From a bacterium (GTDB lineage: Bacteria > Bacillota > Clostridia > Oscillospirales > Oscillospiraceae), in NCBI GenBank assembly GCA_004560375.1, contig SFVC01000009.1, positions 1-64,000 of the forward strand: DNA of 64,000 nucleotides, written 5' to 3'. Numbering within the stretch: the first letter of the stretch is position 1; the number at the start of each line of letters is the position of its first letter. Shown here piece after piece: positions 25,127-34,253 of the stretch. The notes under the pieces are model-generated. The model was not told where the DNA came from. It saw nothing but the letters and a program-made list of their open reading frames with translations, and ran no database searches. The position numbers and the translations under genes were made by a program.

Positions 25127-25612
25127 TCAGGACAGATCCAGCGGGGAGCGGCGGGCCGCCTCCCCGTCCCGCAGGAACGTGACGGTGCTGATGGCGGCCA
25201 GGGGGAGGAGGCGCACCTCGTTTTTCGACCGCTTCTTCTGGTTTACCACCACCTCCACGCTGGCCCAGGCCCCGTCGAAGTCCCGGATGACGCACCAGTC
25301 ATGGAGGATGGGCATCCCGTCGTCGCTGTCATAGAAGGTCAGCTTCACCCGCCTCCCCTGGGCCTGCTTCAGCAGCCTGGTCACCGGGGGCTTGACGGGC
25401 GAACCCTTTTCGTCCACCCCGTCCTGGAGGAGGTAGTCGCAGCTCACCTCTAAAATCCGGGCCATGCGGACGATCTTGTCCGTCTCCGGGTAGGCCGCGT
25501 CCGACTCCCAGCGGCTCACCGCCTGCCGGGTCACCTCCAACTGCTCCGCCAGCTGTTCCTGGGTCAGGTTCTTGGCCCGCCGGGCCTCGGCCAGCTTGTT
25601 TCCGAAACTCAT
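25127..25612 (-). CDS. XRE-family DNA-binding regulator
   Basis: A 161-residue protein with an N-terminal Cro/CI-type helix-turn-helix, residues 5-60 (LTQEQLAEQLEVTRQAVSRWE), and a C-terminal beta-rich domain of about 85 residues that matches no family I know. The C-terminal domain resembles the downstream 104-residue protein in length and in its pattern of strand-like blocks, so the two genes may share an ancestor. It opens an operon with the small membrane protein and prmA. Confidence 0.88.
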   Translation of the reverse strand: MSFGNKLAEARRAKNLTQEQLAEQLEVTRQAVSRWESDAAYPETDKIVRMARILEVSCDYLLQDGVDEKGSPVKPPVTRLLKQAQGRRVKLTFYDSDDGMPILHDWCVIRDFDGAWASVEVVVNQKKRSKNEVRLLPLAAISTVTFLRDGEAARRSPLDLS

Positions 25613-25718
25613 AACATCACCTCATGGATTGGATGCCCCCAGCATACCAAAACCGGCCCGGATCACCAGCAAGTTCCCGTTTCACAATGTAACGTTTGGG
25701 TTGCACGGCCCTGCTTTT

Positions 25719-26891
25719 TCACAGATCCAGCATGATCCGCTCGATGCCCGCCACCGCGTCCTCCACCATGGCCTCCACGTCCAGCGCCTGCTCCGCCTCC
25801 TCCAGCTCCTCCGGCTTGGGCTTGGTGCGGGGGTGCTTGGGGGTGAACACGGTGCAGCAGTCCTCGTAGGGCAGGATGGAGGTTTCAAACGTCCCGATTT
25901 TCCGGGAGATCCGCACGATCTCCTCCTTGTCCATCCCCACCAGGGGCCGCAGGACGGGCAGGGTGCACACCCCGTCGGTGCACACCATGGCGTCCAGGGT
26001 CTGGCTGGCCACCTGGCCCACCGACTCGCCGGTGACCAGGGCCTGGATGCCGTTCTTCTCCGCCACCCGGCAGGCGATCCGCATCATGAACCGCCGCATG
26101 AGGATGGTGAACAGCTCCTCCGGGCAGGAGCGGCGCAGCTCCTCCTGTATGTTGGTAAAGGGCACCACGTGGACGCACTGCTTGCCCGTATAGGGCACCA
26201 GCAGCCGGGCCAGATCCAGCACCTTCTCCTTGGCCTCCGGGGAGGTGTAGGGGTAGGAGTAGTAGTGGATCATGTCCACAATGACCCCCCGCTTGGCGAT
26301 CATCCAGGAGGCCACGGGGGAGTCGATGCCGCCGGACAGCAGGGACAGCGCCCTGCCCCCCATGCCCACGGGCAGGCCTCCCGCCCCGGGCTCCGGGTCG
26401 GCGTGGACGTAGGCGTCGAAGTCCCGCACCTCCACGTGGATGGTCAGATCCGGGTGGTGCATATCCGCCGTCAGGTGGGGGAACCGCTGGTGGAGTTCCC
26501 CGCCCACGTACTGGGACAGCTGGATGGAGGTCATGGGGAAGGATTTGTCCGCCCGCTTGCTCTCCACCTTGAAGGATTTGGCCGCCCGGAGCTTGTCCCC
26601 CAGGTAGTCGGCGGCGCAGTCCGTGATGGCGTCCCTGTCCTTGGGGCAGGCCCGGGCCCGGCACAGGCCCACCGCCCCGAACAGCTTCGTCATGGCCGTC
26701 CACGCGCCCTCGAAGTCCGCCGTGCCGTCCAGCGGCTCCACGTAGGTGGTGGACTGGCGGGTGTATACCTTGAAGGGGCCGTACTTCTTCAGCCGCCGCT
26801 TGGCGTTGCCCATGAGCTTTTCCTCAAAGCCCCGGCGGTTCAGCCCCTTTAATACCATTTCGCCCTGCTTGAGCAGGATGATCTCTCCCAT
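25719..26891 (-). CDS. thiI: tRNA 4-thiouridine synthase ThiI
   Basis: A 390-residue enzyme that adenylates and thiolates U8 of tRNAs. It has an N-terminal ferredoxin-like and THUMP region (about 1-165), then the PP-loop pyrophosphatase domain with SGGIDSPVA near residue 187 and the cysteine segment EDCCTVFTPKHP near 345. There is no C-terminal rhodanese domain, as is usual in Firmicutes, so sulfur must come from a cysteine desulfurase directly. AAGGGAAT lies upstream of the ATG. A REP cluster separates it from comF. Confidence 0.95.
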   Translation of the reverse strand: MGEIILLKQGEMVLKGLNRRGFEEKLMGNAKRRLKKYGPFKVYTRQSTTYVEPLDGTADFEGAWTAMTKLFGAVGLCRARACPKDRDAITDCAADYLGDKLRAAKSFKVESKRADKSFPMTSIQLSQYVGGELHQRFPHLTADMHHPDLTIHVEVRDFDAYVHADPEPGAGGLPVGMGGRALSLLSGGIDSPVASWMIAKRGVIVDMIHYYSYPYTSPEAKEKVLDLARLLVPYTGKQCVHVVPFTNIQEELRRSCPEELFTILMRRFMMRIACRVAEKNGIQALVTGESVGQVASQTLDAMVCTDGVCTLPVLRPLVGMDKEEIVRISRKIGTFETSILPYEDCCTVFTPKHPRTKPKPEELEEAEQALDVEAMVEDAVAGIERIMLDL

Positions 26892-26943
26892 GTCAATTCC
26901 CTTGCTTTCTTCAATGTGTCAAATATGCCGTTTTCCCGTGTGC

Positions 26944-27063
26944 TGTAGGGGAGGGGCTTGCCCCTCCCGCCTTGAAGGGTCAGAGACCCTTTCCCACGGG
27001 AGGGGCAAGAGTCTCGTCTTCGACTCGGTCGGCGATGGACGTGTGCCACCGGCACACATCGCC
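26944..27063. repeat. REP cluster between thiI and comF
   Basis: The REP palindrome GGGAGGGGC TT GCCCCTCCC at 26949-26968, with the same CTGTAG flank as the RAYT copies, is followed by the hairpin AAGGGTC/GACCCTT, an inverted half-REP (ACGGGAGGGGCAAGA) at 26997-27011 and a hairpin GTGTGCC/GGCACAC with outer GGCGAT/ATCGCC arms ending at 27063. This is a composite REP array. Confidence 0.75.
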
Positions 27064-27069
27064 CCGCCC

Positions 27070-27720
27070 CTACCGGCGGGCCCGGGCGAGCGTGAGGGCC
27101 ACCACCGTGTCCGCCCCGGCGGCGCGCAGGCAGGCGGCGCATTCGCCTAGGGTGGAGCCGGTGGTCACCACGTCGTCCACCAGTACCACCCGCTTCCCGG
27201 CCAGATCCAGCCCGGGCAGGGGACGGTAGGCCCCGGCGATGTTGGCCCGCCGCTCCTCCTCCGTCCGGAGGCGGGACTGCTCCCCGGCGGCCCGGATCTT
27301 CTCCAGGGTGGGGGCCGCGGGCAGGCCGGCGACCTCTCCCACCCGGCGGGCCAGCAGCTCCGCCTGATCGTAGCCCCGCCGCTTTTTCCGCTTGGGGTGG
27401 AGGGGCGCCCAGGTGACGAGATCCACCGTGCCGTCCCATCGGTCGGACAGGCACTGGGCCATCAGCTCTCCGAACAGGGCGGCGTGGGTGGCGCCGCCGT
27501 TGAACTTGTAGCGGTGGACGCCCTCCCGCACCCCGTCCCGGTACCACAGCGGGGACAGGCAGGCGTCGCAGCCCTCCACCGGCCCGCCCGGGCCGTCCGT
27601 CCAGGGAAGGATCCCCTCGCACAGGGCGCACATCCCCTCCTCGCCCCGCTCCAAAATCCGGCCGCAGAAGGGGCACTTGGGCGGGTAGAGCAGCCCCAGC
27701 AGGGCCCGGAACAGCTTCAC
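27070..27720 (-). CDS. ComF-family phosphoribosyltransferase-like protein
   Basis: A 216-residue ComF-type protein. An N-terminal zinc module (CPFC...CALC) and second cysteine pair (CDAC) precede a phosphoribosyltransferase fold with the PRPP loop VVLVDDVVTTGSTL near residue 180. ComF acts in DNA uptake for transformation in studied species, but many anaerobes keep it with unknown role. The GTG start at 27720 overlaps the stop of the ribbon-helix-helix gene (GTGA), so translation is coupled. Confidence 0.9.
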   Translation of the reverse strand: MKLFRALLGLLYPPKCPFCGRILERGEEGMCALCEGILPWTDGPGGPVEGCDACLSPLWYRDGVREGVHRYKFNGGATHAALFGELMAQCLSDRWDGTVDLVTWAPLHPKRKKRRGYDQAELLARRVGEVAGLPAAPTLEKIRAAGEQSRLRTEEERRANIAGAYRPLPGLDLAGKRVVLVDDVVTTGSTLGECAACLRAAGADTVVALTLARARR

Positions 27721-27902
27721 GGCCCGTCGTCCCCGGGCAGGGGGTCGATGGGGCCGTTCTTTTTCTCGAAGTCCAGCACGCACTGGTTCATCAGGTACAG
27801 GATCTGACGGCTCATGGAGCGGCCCTCGTAGGCCGCCACCGACCGGAACTTGTCGTGGAGCTCCCGGTTCATGCGGATGGTGAGGTAAATCTTGTCCTTC
27901 AT
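27717..27902 (-). CDS. Arc-type ribbon-helix-helix protein
   Basis: A 61-residue protein with an Arc/MetJ-like fold: strand KIYLTIRMN, then helices RELHDKFRSVAAYEGRSM and SRQILYLMNQCVLDFE. Such proteins bind DNA as dimers through the strand. AAGGGGG lies upstream of ATG 27902. It is coupled to comF through a 4-nt overlap and may regulate it, or may be an antitoxin-like remnant, as no toxin gene is adjacent. Confidence 0.85.
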   Translation of the reverse strand: MKDKIYLTIRMNRELHDKFRSVAAYEGRSMSRQILYLMNQCVLDFEKKNGPIDPLPGDDGP

Positions 27903-28070
27903 TGGCCCAGCCCCCTTTTCAGGCAGTCATAGGACAACAATACCCGATGGATTGATTCTTAGCGAATTTTCAAGGTATTTTTAAGGCATAAAATCTGGGG
28001 CTGGGACGCCGCCGCGTGACAGGGTTGGAGCCCGCCGTGGAGCGGCTGGACAGGCTGCACATGAAAAACG

Positions 28071-28110
28071 CAAAAAATACCGCCCGGAGGAGATCCTCCG
28101 GGCGGTATTT
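28071..28110 (-). terminator. secG terminator
   Basis: A perfect 16-bp stem (28075-28090 with 28095-28110) is followed on the minus strand by six T. It lies 12 nt after the secG stop. Confidence 0.9.
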
Positions 28111-28121
28111 GTTCGCGGACG

Positions 28122-28358
28122 TTACAGCAGGCAGATGACCAGGGTGAGGATCATAAAGACCACGGCCACCCACTTCGTCATGCGGGCCAGCCGGGCGTCG
28201 GCGGACTTGGCCTTGTTCTTGGACAGGAAGGTGTCCGCGCCGCCGGCGATGGCGCCGGACAGACCGGCGCTCTTGCCGGACTGGAGCATGACGATGGCCA
28301 CCAGGGCCAGGGCCACGATGAAGTAGATGATGGACAAAACGATCTGGGCGGTAGTCAT
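28122..28358 (-). CDS. secG: Protein translocase subunit SecG
   Basis: A 78-residue SecG with two transmembrane helices (about residues 6-26 and 58-77) joined by the conserved loop LQSGKSAGLSGAIAGG. It is a small subunit of the SecYEG channel. ATG 28358 is preferred: ATG 28367 would sit 1 nt from AAAGGA, while 28358 is 10 nt away. It has its own promoter at 28428-28456 and a strong terminator. Confidence 0.93.
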   Translation of the reverse strand: MTTAQIVLSIIYFIVALALVAIVMLQSGKSAGLSGAIAGGADTFLSKNKAKSADARLARMTKWVAVVFMILTLVICLL

Positions 28359-28427
28359 GTGACTCATATCCTTTCCGTTGAAGGGTTTTTTCTGAAAACG
28401 GGCGGTCTGCCCCCGCAAGTGTAAGCT

Positions 28428-28456
28428 ATGATACCACATCCGGAGACAGATTGCAA
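28428..28456 (-). promoter_or_regulatory. sigma-A promoter of secG
   Basis: On the minus strand TTGCAA (28456-28451) and TATCAT (28433-28428) are 17 nt apart. Confidence 0.75.
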
Positions 28457-28508
28457 GGGGTATTTCCCGGCCGGACAGGAAAAAAGGGCCGCCCTTTTGG
28501 TTTGCCTG

Positions 28509-28537
28509 TTGAAATAGCCTCGGAAACTTGGTATAAT
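28509..28537 (+). promoter_or_regulatory. sigma-A promoter of recJ
   Basis: TTGAAA at 28509-28514 and TATAAT at 28532-28537 have a 17-nt spacer. The predicted start near 28544 favours ATG 28598 over any upstream codon in the same frame. Confidence 0.8.
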
Positions 28538-28597
28538 AAGATGTTATGTATCAGGAGAGGAGGCCCCAGGCGGGGCGGAAAAGCAAGGTATGACGGG

Positions 28598-30661
28598 ATG
28601 AGATACGACAACTGGAAGATACGCGGGCCTGGTCTGCCCAAGCTCCGCCGGGAGCTGGAGGAGACGGGACTTGCCCCGCTGTGCGCCGCGGTGCTGGCCG
28701 CCCGGGGGATTGGAAGCCGGGAGGAGGCCGCCCGCTTCCTGGCCGACGGCCCGGAGCGGTTTCACGATCCCTTTCTGCTGAAGGACATGGACAGGGCGGT
28801 GGCCCGGGTGCGCCGGGCCATGGAGACGGGGGAGACGGTGTGCGTCTACGGGGACTATGACGTGGACGGCATCACCGCCACCTGCCTGCTCGCCGAGGCG
28901 CTGGCCCTGCTGGGCGGGAAGGCGGTCAGCTATATCCCCGACCGCTCGGAGGAGGGCTACGGCCTGAACCCCCGGGCGGTGGAACGGCTGGCGGGGCAGG
29001 GGGTCACCCTCATCGTCACCGTGGACTGCGGCATCACCGCGGCGGCGGAGGTGGACTACGCCCGCACCCTGGGGGTGGACGTGGTGGTGACCGACCACCA
29101 CCACTGCAAGACCGCCATCCCCGACGGGGCGGCGGTGGTGGATCCCCGGCGGCCCGACTGTACCTATCCCTTCCCGGAGCTGGCGGGGGTGGGGGTGGCC
29201 CTGAAGCTGGCCCAGGCCCTGGCGGGCCGGGAGCGGGAGGAGGAGCTGCTGTTGCGCTTCGGGGAGCTGGCCGCCATCGGCACCGTGGCCGACGTGATGC
29301 GCCTCACCGACGAGAACCGGGCCCTGGTGCGACAGGGGCTGATCCTGCTGGGCCGGACAAAGCGGCCCGGGTTGCGGGCGCTGCTGCGGGAGGCGGGGCT
29401 GGAGCCGGGGGGGACGCCCACGGCGGTGACCATCGGCTACGGCCTGGCCCCCCGGATCAATGCCGCGGGCCGGATGGAGCAGGCCATGGTGGCCCTGGAG
29501 CTTCTCCACACCCGGGACGTGGATCGGGGGGAGGAGCTGGCGGGTATCCTGTGCAGCCTGAACCGGGAGCGGCAGGCCATCGAGTTGGAGATCTACCGCC
29601 AGTGCGACGGGATGTTGGAGGAGAACCCCGCCCTGACCCAGCCCTGCGTGGTGATGGCGGGGGAGGGCTGGCACCAGGGGGTGGTGGGCATTGTGGCCTC
29701 CCGGCTGGCGGAGAAGTACGCCTGCCCCACCTTTATGATCAGCCTGGAGCACGGCCTGGGCAAGGCGTCCTGCCGTTCCTTCGGGGGCTTCAACCTGTTC
29801 GCCGCCCTGGAAGCGTGCGCCCCTCTGTTTGAGGCCTACGGCGGCCATGAGATGGCGGCGGGCTTCACCATCCGGGAGGAGAACATCCCCGCCTTCCGGG
29901 AGCGGATCTGCGCTCTGGTGTCGGAGTACGCCGGGGGCGAGCCCATGGAGTCCTCCATCGACGTGGACGCGGAGGTGGACGACTGCGGCCTGCTGAGCAC
30001 CGGGCAGGTGGACGGCCTGTCCGTGCTGGAGCCCTTCGGGGCGGGCAACCCCAAGCCGGTGCTGCTGCTGCGTTCGGCGGCGGTGCTGTCCTGCTGCGAC
30101 GTGGGGAACGGGCGGCACCTGAAGATGCGGGTGCGGCGGGACGGGGTGGTGCTGGACGCCATCTTCTTCTCCGCCAACTGCGCTCAGTGCGGCGTATCCC
30201 AGGGGGACAGGCTGGATCTGCTTTTTCACCCCCAGATCAACGAGTTCCGGGGCAGCCGCGCGGTGCAGCTTCAGATCTGCGACCTGCGCCCCGCCCCCAC
30301 CCGGGCCCAGCTGGAGCGGGAGCTGTTCCGGCGGCTCCAGGAGGGGGAGGCCCTGTCCCGATGGGAGGCGGGCCTGCTGCTGCCGTCCCGGCGGGACTTT
30401 GCCCGGCTGTGGCGCTTTTTGGAGCGGGCCTGCGCCGGGGAGGGGGCGCCTACCGGCCCCGCCCTGCTGAAGCAGGCGGCCCGCCAGCCGGACGGCCGGT
30501 GGGCCTATGGCCGCACCCTGGTGTGCCTCCATGTGATGGGGGACCGGGGGCTCATCGCGGTGGAGCGGGAGCGGCTGCGCCTGTGCCGCCCGGAACACAA
30601 GGTGGATCTGGAGCAGGCTGAGCTGATGCGGCAGCTGAGGATCTTTTTAGACGAGGATTGA
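28598..30661 (+). CDS. recJ: Single-stranded-DNA exonuclease RecJ
   Basis: A 687-residue DHH-family 5'-3' exonuclease for recombination and mismatch repair. The metal-binding motifs are YGDYDVDG near residue 84 and VTDHHHC near 164; the DHHA1 domain has GWHQGVVGIVASRL near 355 and GGHEMAAGF near 413. A C-terminal OB-type domain of about 200 residues follows. Transcribed from the promoter at 28509 and perhaps into rel 78 nt downstream. Confidence 0.94.
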   Translation: MRYDNWKIRGPGLPKLRRELEETGLAPLCAAVLAARGIGSREEAARFLADGPERFHDPFLLKDMDRAVARVRRAMETGETVCVYGDYDVDGITATCLLAEALALLGGKAVSYIPDRSEEGYGLNPRAVERLAGQGVTLIVTVDCGITAAAEVDYARTLGVDVVVTDHHHCKTAIPDGAAVVDPRRPDCTYPFPELAGVGVALKLAQALAGREREEELLLRFGELAAIGTVADVMRLTDENRALVRQGLILLGRTKRPGLRALLREAGLEPGGTPTAVTIGYGLAPRINAAGRMEQAMVALELLHTRDVDRGEELAGILCSLNRERQAIELEIYRQCDGMLEENPALTQPCVVMAGEGWHQGVVGIVASRLAEKYACPTFMISLEHGLGKASCRSFGGFNLFAALEACAPLFEAYGGHEMAAGFTIREENIPAFRERICALVSEYAGGEPMESSIDVDAEVDDCGLLSTGQVDGLSVLEPFGAGNPKPVLLLRSAAVLSCCDVGNGRHLKMRVRRDGVVLDAIFFSANCAQCGVSQGDRLDLLFHPQINEFRGSRAVQLQICDLRPAPTRAQLERELFRRLQEGEALSRWEAGLLLPSRRDFARLWRFLERACAGEGAPTGPALLKQAARQPDGRWAYGRTLVCLHVMGDRGLIAVERERLRLCRPEHKVDLEQAELMRQLRIFLDED

Positions 30662-30739
30662 CCGGGTGGAACGCGCCCGACGGGATCCCCGCACAGTCCA
30701 GGGAAGCGAGCCCCGCTTCCGCAAAGGAGGATCCAGACG

Positions 30740-32977
30740 ATGGATTTGGCCCATACACGATATGAAGAACTGGAGCAGCACATTTTAAAGATCAATCCCG
30801 CCGCCGACACCGGGCGGATCCGGGCGGCCTTTGAGTACGCCGACAACCACCACGGGCCCCAGCTGCGCAAGAGCGGGGAGCCCTATATCATCCACCCCAT
30901 CGCCGTGGCCGAGATCATTAACGAGCTGGAGCTGGATCAGGATTCCATCATCGCCGCCCTGCTCCACGACTGCATTGAGGATACCGACTCCACCCATGAC
31001 GAGATCGCCCGGCTGTTCGGCGCTCAGGTGGCGGATCTGGTGGAGGGGGTCACCAAGCTCACCCGGATGCAGTACACCTCCCGGGAGGACGAGCAGATGG
31101 AGAACCTGCGAAAGATGTTCATGGCCATGGCCAAGGACGTGCGGGTGATCCTCATCAAGCTGTGCGACCGGCTCCACAATATGCGGACGCTCCAGTACCA
31201 GTCCGACGCCAAGCAGAAGGAGAAGTCCCTGGAGACCATGGAGGTGTACGCCCCCATCGCCCACCGGCTGGGGATGCAGAAGCTGAAGTGGGAACTGGAG
31301 GATCTGTCCCTGAAGTACCTGGATCCGGTGGGCTACCACGATGTGGAGCAGGCCCTCCGGGATCTGACCACGGAGAACTCCGAGTTCCTGGAGCGGATGC
31401 AGAAGCAGATCGAGGAGCGGCTCCGGGCGGACGGCCTGCAGTGCACGGTGTACGGGCGGCTCAAGCACCTGTATTCCATCTACCGGAAGATGTACGCCCA
31501 GAACAAGACCATCAAGGAGATCTTCGACATCTATGCTTTCCGGGTCATGGTGGACGACATCCCCTCCTGCTACAATGTGCTGGGCTGCGTCCACGATATG
31601 TTCAAGCCGGTGCTGGGGCGGTTTAAGGACTATATCGGCACGCCCAAGCCCAACGGTTACCAGTCTTTGCACACCACCGTGGTGGGCCGGGAGGGCATCC
31701 CCTTCGAGATCCAGATCCGCACCTGGCAGATGCACCAGACGGCGGAATACGGCGTGGCCGCTCACTGGAAGTACAAGCAGGGCATGGCCAACCAGAACCT
31801 GGGCACCGAGCGGGAGTTCGAGTGGGTTCGCAAGCTGCTGGAGAGCCAGCAGGACGCCGACCCGGACGAGTTTGTCCGCACACTCCGGGTGGATATGTTC
31901 TCCGACGAGGTGTTTGTATTTACCCCCAACGGGGATGTAAAGAGCCTGCCCGCCGGGGCCACCCCCATCGACTTTGCCTACTCCATCCACTCCGCCGTGG
32001 GCAACTCCATGACCGGGGCCAGGGTGAACGGGCGCATCGTCACCTTTGAGACGCCGCTGAAAAACGGCGACATTGTGGAGATCATCACCTCCAAAAATGC
32101 CCACGGCCCCAGCCGGGACTGGATGAAGATCTGCAAGTCCAACGAGGCCCGGAACAAGATCCGCCAGTGGTTCAAAAAGGAGCGCCGGGAGGAGAACATC
32201 GCCACCGGCCGGGCCATGTTTGAGACGGAGCTGAAGCACGCGGGGCTGTCCATCGCCGCCATCACCGCCACCTCCGACCTGACCGATACCCTGCTGCGCC
32301 GGGTGCGCTTCGGCTCGCTGGACGAGCTGTACGCCGCCATCGGCTACGGTGGTATGTCCGCCCAGAAGGCGGTGGGCCGGATGAAGGAGGAGCTCACCCG
32401 GCTGGGCCGGCTGGAGCGCCAGCGGGCGGAGCAGGAGGCCCTTCGCACCGCCGCCACCACCGGGGAGGCCATCTTCCCCGCGGGCAAGGCGGGGGCCGCC
32501 CCCAAGCCCCGCCACTCGGACAACGGCATCATCGTGGAGGGGCTGGACAACTGCATGGTGAAGTTCTCCAAGTGCTGCACGCCGGTGCCGGGGGATCCGG
32601 TGGTGGGCTTTATCACCAAGGGCTATGGCGTGTCCATCCACCGGCAGGACTGCCCCAACGCCGACCCCTCCAGGCGCAAGCCGGAGGAGGCGGGGCGCTG
32701 GGTGAAGGTGGCCTGGGCGCAGGCCGGGGAGGACGCCCACTTCCGCACGTCCCTGGAGATCTCCGCCAAGGATCGGGACGGGCTGACCCTGGACGTGGCC
32801 ATGGCGCTGTCCGCCCAGAAGGTGCGGCTGAACAACATCTCCGCCCGGAGCCAGCCGGACGGCTACGCCATGGTGAACCTGGAGATGTCCGTCAAGGACA
32901 AGGCGGAGCTGTCCGCCGTGATCAACAAGCTGTCCGCCGTGCCGGGGGTGTTCCTGGTTCGCCGCGCGGGGGGATAA
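30740..32977 (+). CDS. rel: Bifunctional (p)ppGpp synthetase/hydrolase
   Basis: A 745-residue long RSH enzyme. The HD hydrolase motif LLHDCIEDT is near residue 74, the synthetase motif YGRLKHLYSIYRKM near 237, and TGS, helical and zinc-finger regions follow (CMVKFSKCCTPVPGD near 605); the C-terminal ACT domain spans about 670-745. It makes and degrades the stringent alarmone on the ribosome in response to uncharged tRNA. AAAGGAGG precedes the ATG. In many Firmicutes apt lies between recJ and rel; here it does not. Confidence 0.96.
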   Translation: MDLAHTRYEELEQHILKINPAADTGRIRAAFEYADNHHGPQLRKSGEPYIIHPIAVAEIINELELDQDSIIAALLHDCIEDTDSTHDEIARLFGAQVADLVEGVTKLTRMQYTSREDEQMENLRKMFMAMAKDVRVILIKLCDRLHNMRTLQYQSDAKQKEKSLETMEVYAPIAHRLGMQKLKWELEDLSLKYLDPVGYHDVEQALRDLTTENSEFLERMQKQIEERLRADGLQCTVYGRLKHLYSIYRKMYAQNKTIKEIFDIYAFRVMVDDIPSCYNVLGCVHDMFKPVLGRFKDYIGTPKPNGYQSLHTTVVGREGIPFEIQIRTWQMHQTAEYGVAAHWKYKQGMANQNLGTEREFEWVRKLLESQQDADPDEFVRTLRVDMFSDEVFVFTPNGDVKSLPAGATPIDFAYSIHSAVGNSMTGARVNGRIVTFETPLKNGDIVEIITSKNAHGPSRDWMKICKSNEARNKIRQWFKKERREENIATGRAMFETELKHAGLSIAAITATSDLTDTLLRRVRFGSLDELYAAIGYGGMSAQKAVGRMKEELTRLGRLERQRAEQEALRTAATTGEAIFPAGKAGAAPKPRHSDNGIIVEGLDNCMVKFSKCCTPVPGDPVVGFITKGYGVSIHRQDCPNADPSRRKPEEAGRWVKVAWAQAGEDAHFRTSLEISAKDRDGLTLDVAMALSAQKVRLNNISARSQPDGYAMVNLEMSVKDKAELSAVINKLSAVPGVFLVRRAGG

Positions 32978-33032
32978 GCCCTGCCCCCTGATTCCTGCTT
33001 GAAATACCTGTGTGTTAGGAGTTGATTTTACA

Positions 33033-34253
33033 ATGGCTGACTGTGAGTTCCAGCCGCTTCTGTTCGGCGGCGATATCAATGTGTACAGCGTGGCCCGGGC
33101 CTTCCACGAGGCTTACGGCATCCGCACCATCGCCTATGGCATCTTCCCCGCCTTCCCCTGCTATGAGAGCGGCATCATCGACTACCGGGTGTGCCCGGAC
33201 AATGAGAACGAGGATACCTTCCGCCGGAATATCAACACGGTGGCCAAGGAGTTCCCCGAAAAAAAGATCATCGTGCTGGGCTGTGGGGACAACTATATCC
33301 AGATGGCGGCCCACAGCCGGGGCCATGTGCCCGAGAACGTGATCCTCCCCTACATCGACGGGGAGCTGCTGGACACCCTCATCAACAAGGAGGAGTTTTA
33401 CAAGCTGTGCGACCAGTACGGCGTGGATCATCCGGCCACTTTTATCTACGACAAATCCATGGGCCACAACTTCGAGCTGCCCTGGGGCCCCCCCTATATC
33501 GCCAAGCCCGCCGAGAGCGTCACCTACTGGGCCACCGGGGACAAGACCTTGGCCAAGGTGTATATCTGCCAGAGCTGGGAGGAGTTGCTGGAGAGCCTGG
33601 ATCACGTCTACGCCGCCGGCTACCGGAACCATATGATCCTCCAGGAGTTCATCCCCGGGGACGACAGCTATATGCGGGTGCTCACCAGCTACTCCGACCA
33701 CAACGGGCGGGTGACCACCATGTGCTTGGGCCATGTGCTGCTGGAGGAGCATTCCCCCCACGGTATCGGCAACCACGCCGTCATCCTCACCGAGTGTGAC
33801 GAGGAGCTGGAGCAGAAGATCAAGGGGTTTCTGGAGGCCATCCACTACGTGGGCTTCTCCAACTTCGATATCAAGTATGACCGGCGGGACGGCAAATTCA
33901 AGGCCTTTGAGATCAACTGCCGGCAGGGGCGCAGCAATTACTATGTCACCGGCGCCGGCCACAACATCGCAAAGCTCTTGGTGGGCGACCTGATCGAGGG
34001 GAAGGAGCTGCCCTTCCAGATGGCGAAAAACCGCTCCCTGTGGCGGATGATCCCCAAGGTGGTGGCCTTCAAGTTCACCCCCAAGAAGTACCACTGGGAG
34101 ATGCGCTCCCTCATTCGGGCGGGTGCGGATCACCACGCCGTGGACTATTCCGGAGACCCCTCTATCAAGCACCGCCTGCGCCTGTGGAAAAACCATGTGG
34201 GCAATTATGTGCGCTTCAACAAATACTGTAAAAAACCGGAGGATGATGGATGA
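33033..34253 (+). CDS. ATP-grasp carboxylate-amine ligase
   Basis: A 406-residue ATP-grasp protein that should join a carboxylate to an amine with ATP. The N-terminal domain starts PLLFGGDINVYSVARAFHE; the grasp region has PYIAKPAES near 157 and the Mg-binding signature FEINCRQGRSNYYVTG near 295. A C-terminal extension of about 90 residues follows. The substrate is unknown. ATG 33033 has TTAGGAG upstream. Its stop overlaps the racemase start (ATGA), and a MurE-like ligase follows, suggesting a pathway building a peptide with a D-acidic residue. Confidence 0.85.
   Translation: MADCEFQPLLFGGDINVYSVARAFHEAYGIRTIAYGIFPAFPCYESGIIDYRVCPDNENEDTFRRNINTVAKEFPEKKIIVLGCGDNYIQMAAHSRGHVPENVILPYIDGELLDTLINKEEFYKLCDQYGVDHPATFIYDKSMGHNFELPWGPPYIAKPAESVTYWATGDKTLAKVYICQSWEELLESLDHVYAAGYRNHMILQEFIPGDDSYMRVLTSYSDHNGRVTTMCLGHVLLEEHSPHGIGNHAVILTECDEELEQKIKGFLEAIHYVGFSNFDIKYDRRDGKFKAFEINCRQGRSNYYVTGAGHNIAKLLVGDLIEGKELPFQMAKNRSLWRMIPKVVAFKFTPKKYHWEMRSLIRAGADHHAVDYSGDPSIKHRLRLWKNHVGNYVRFNKYCKKPEDDG

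Noticed and set aside
22096..27063. CRISPR array from the repeated GGGAGGGGC units
   Set aside because: Copies are palindromes at irregular distances, some inside a coding gene, with no regular spacers or cas genes.
27970..28173. 67-codon frame between the RHH gene and secG
   Set aside because: It spans the secG terminator hairpin, has no ribosome-binding site and no conserved feature.
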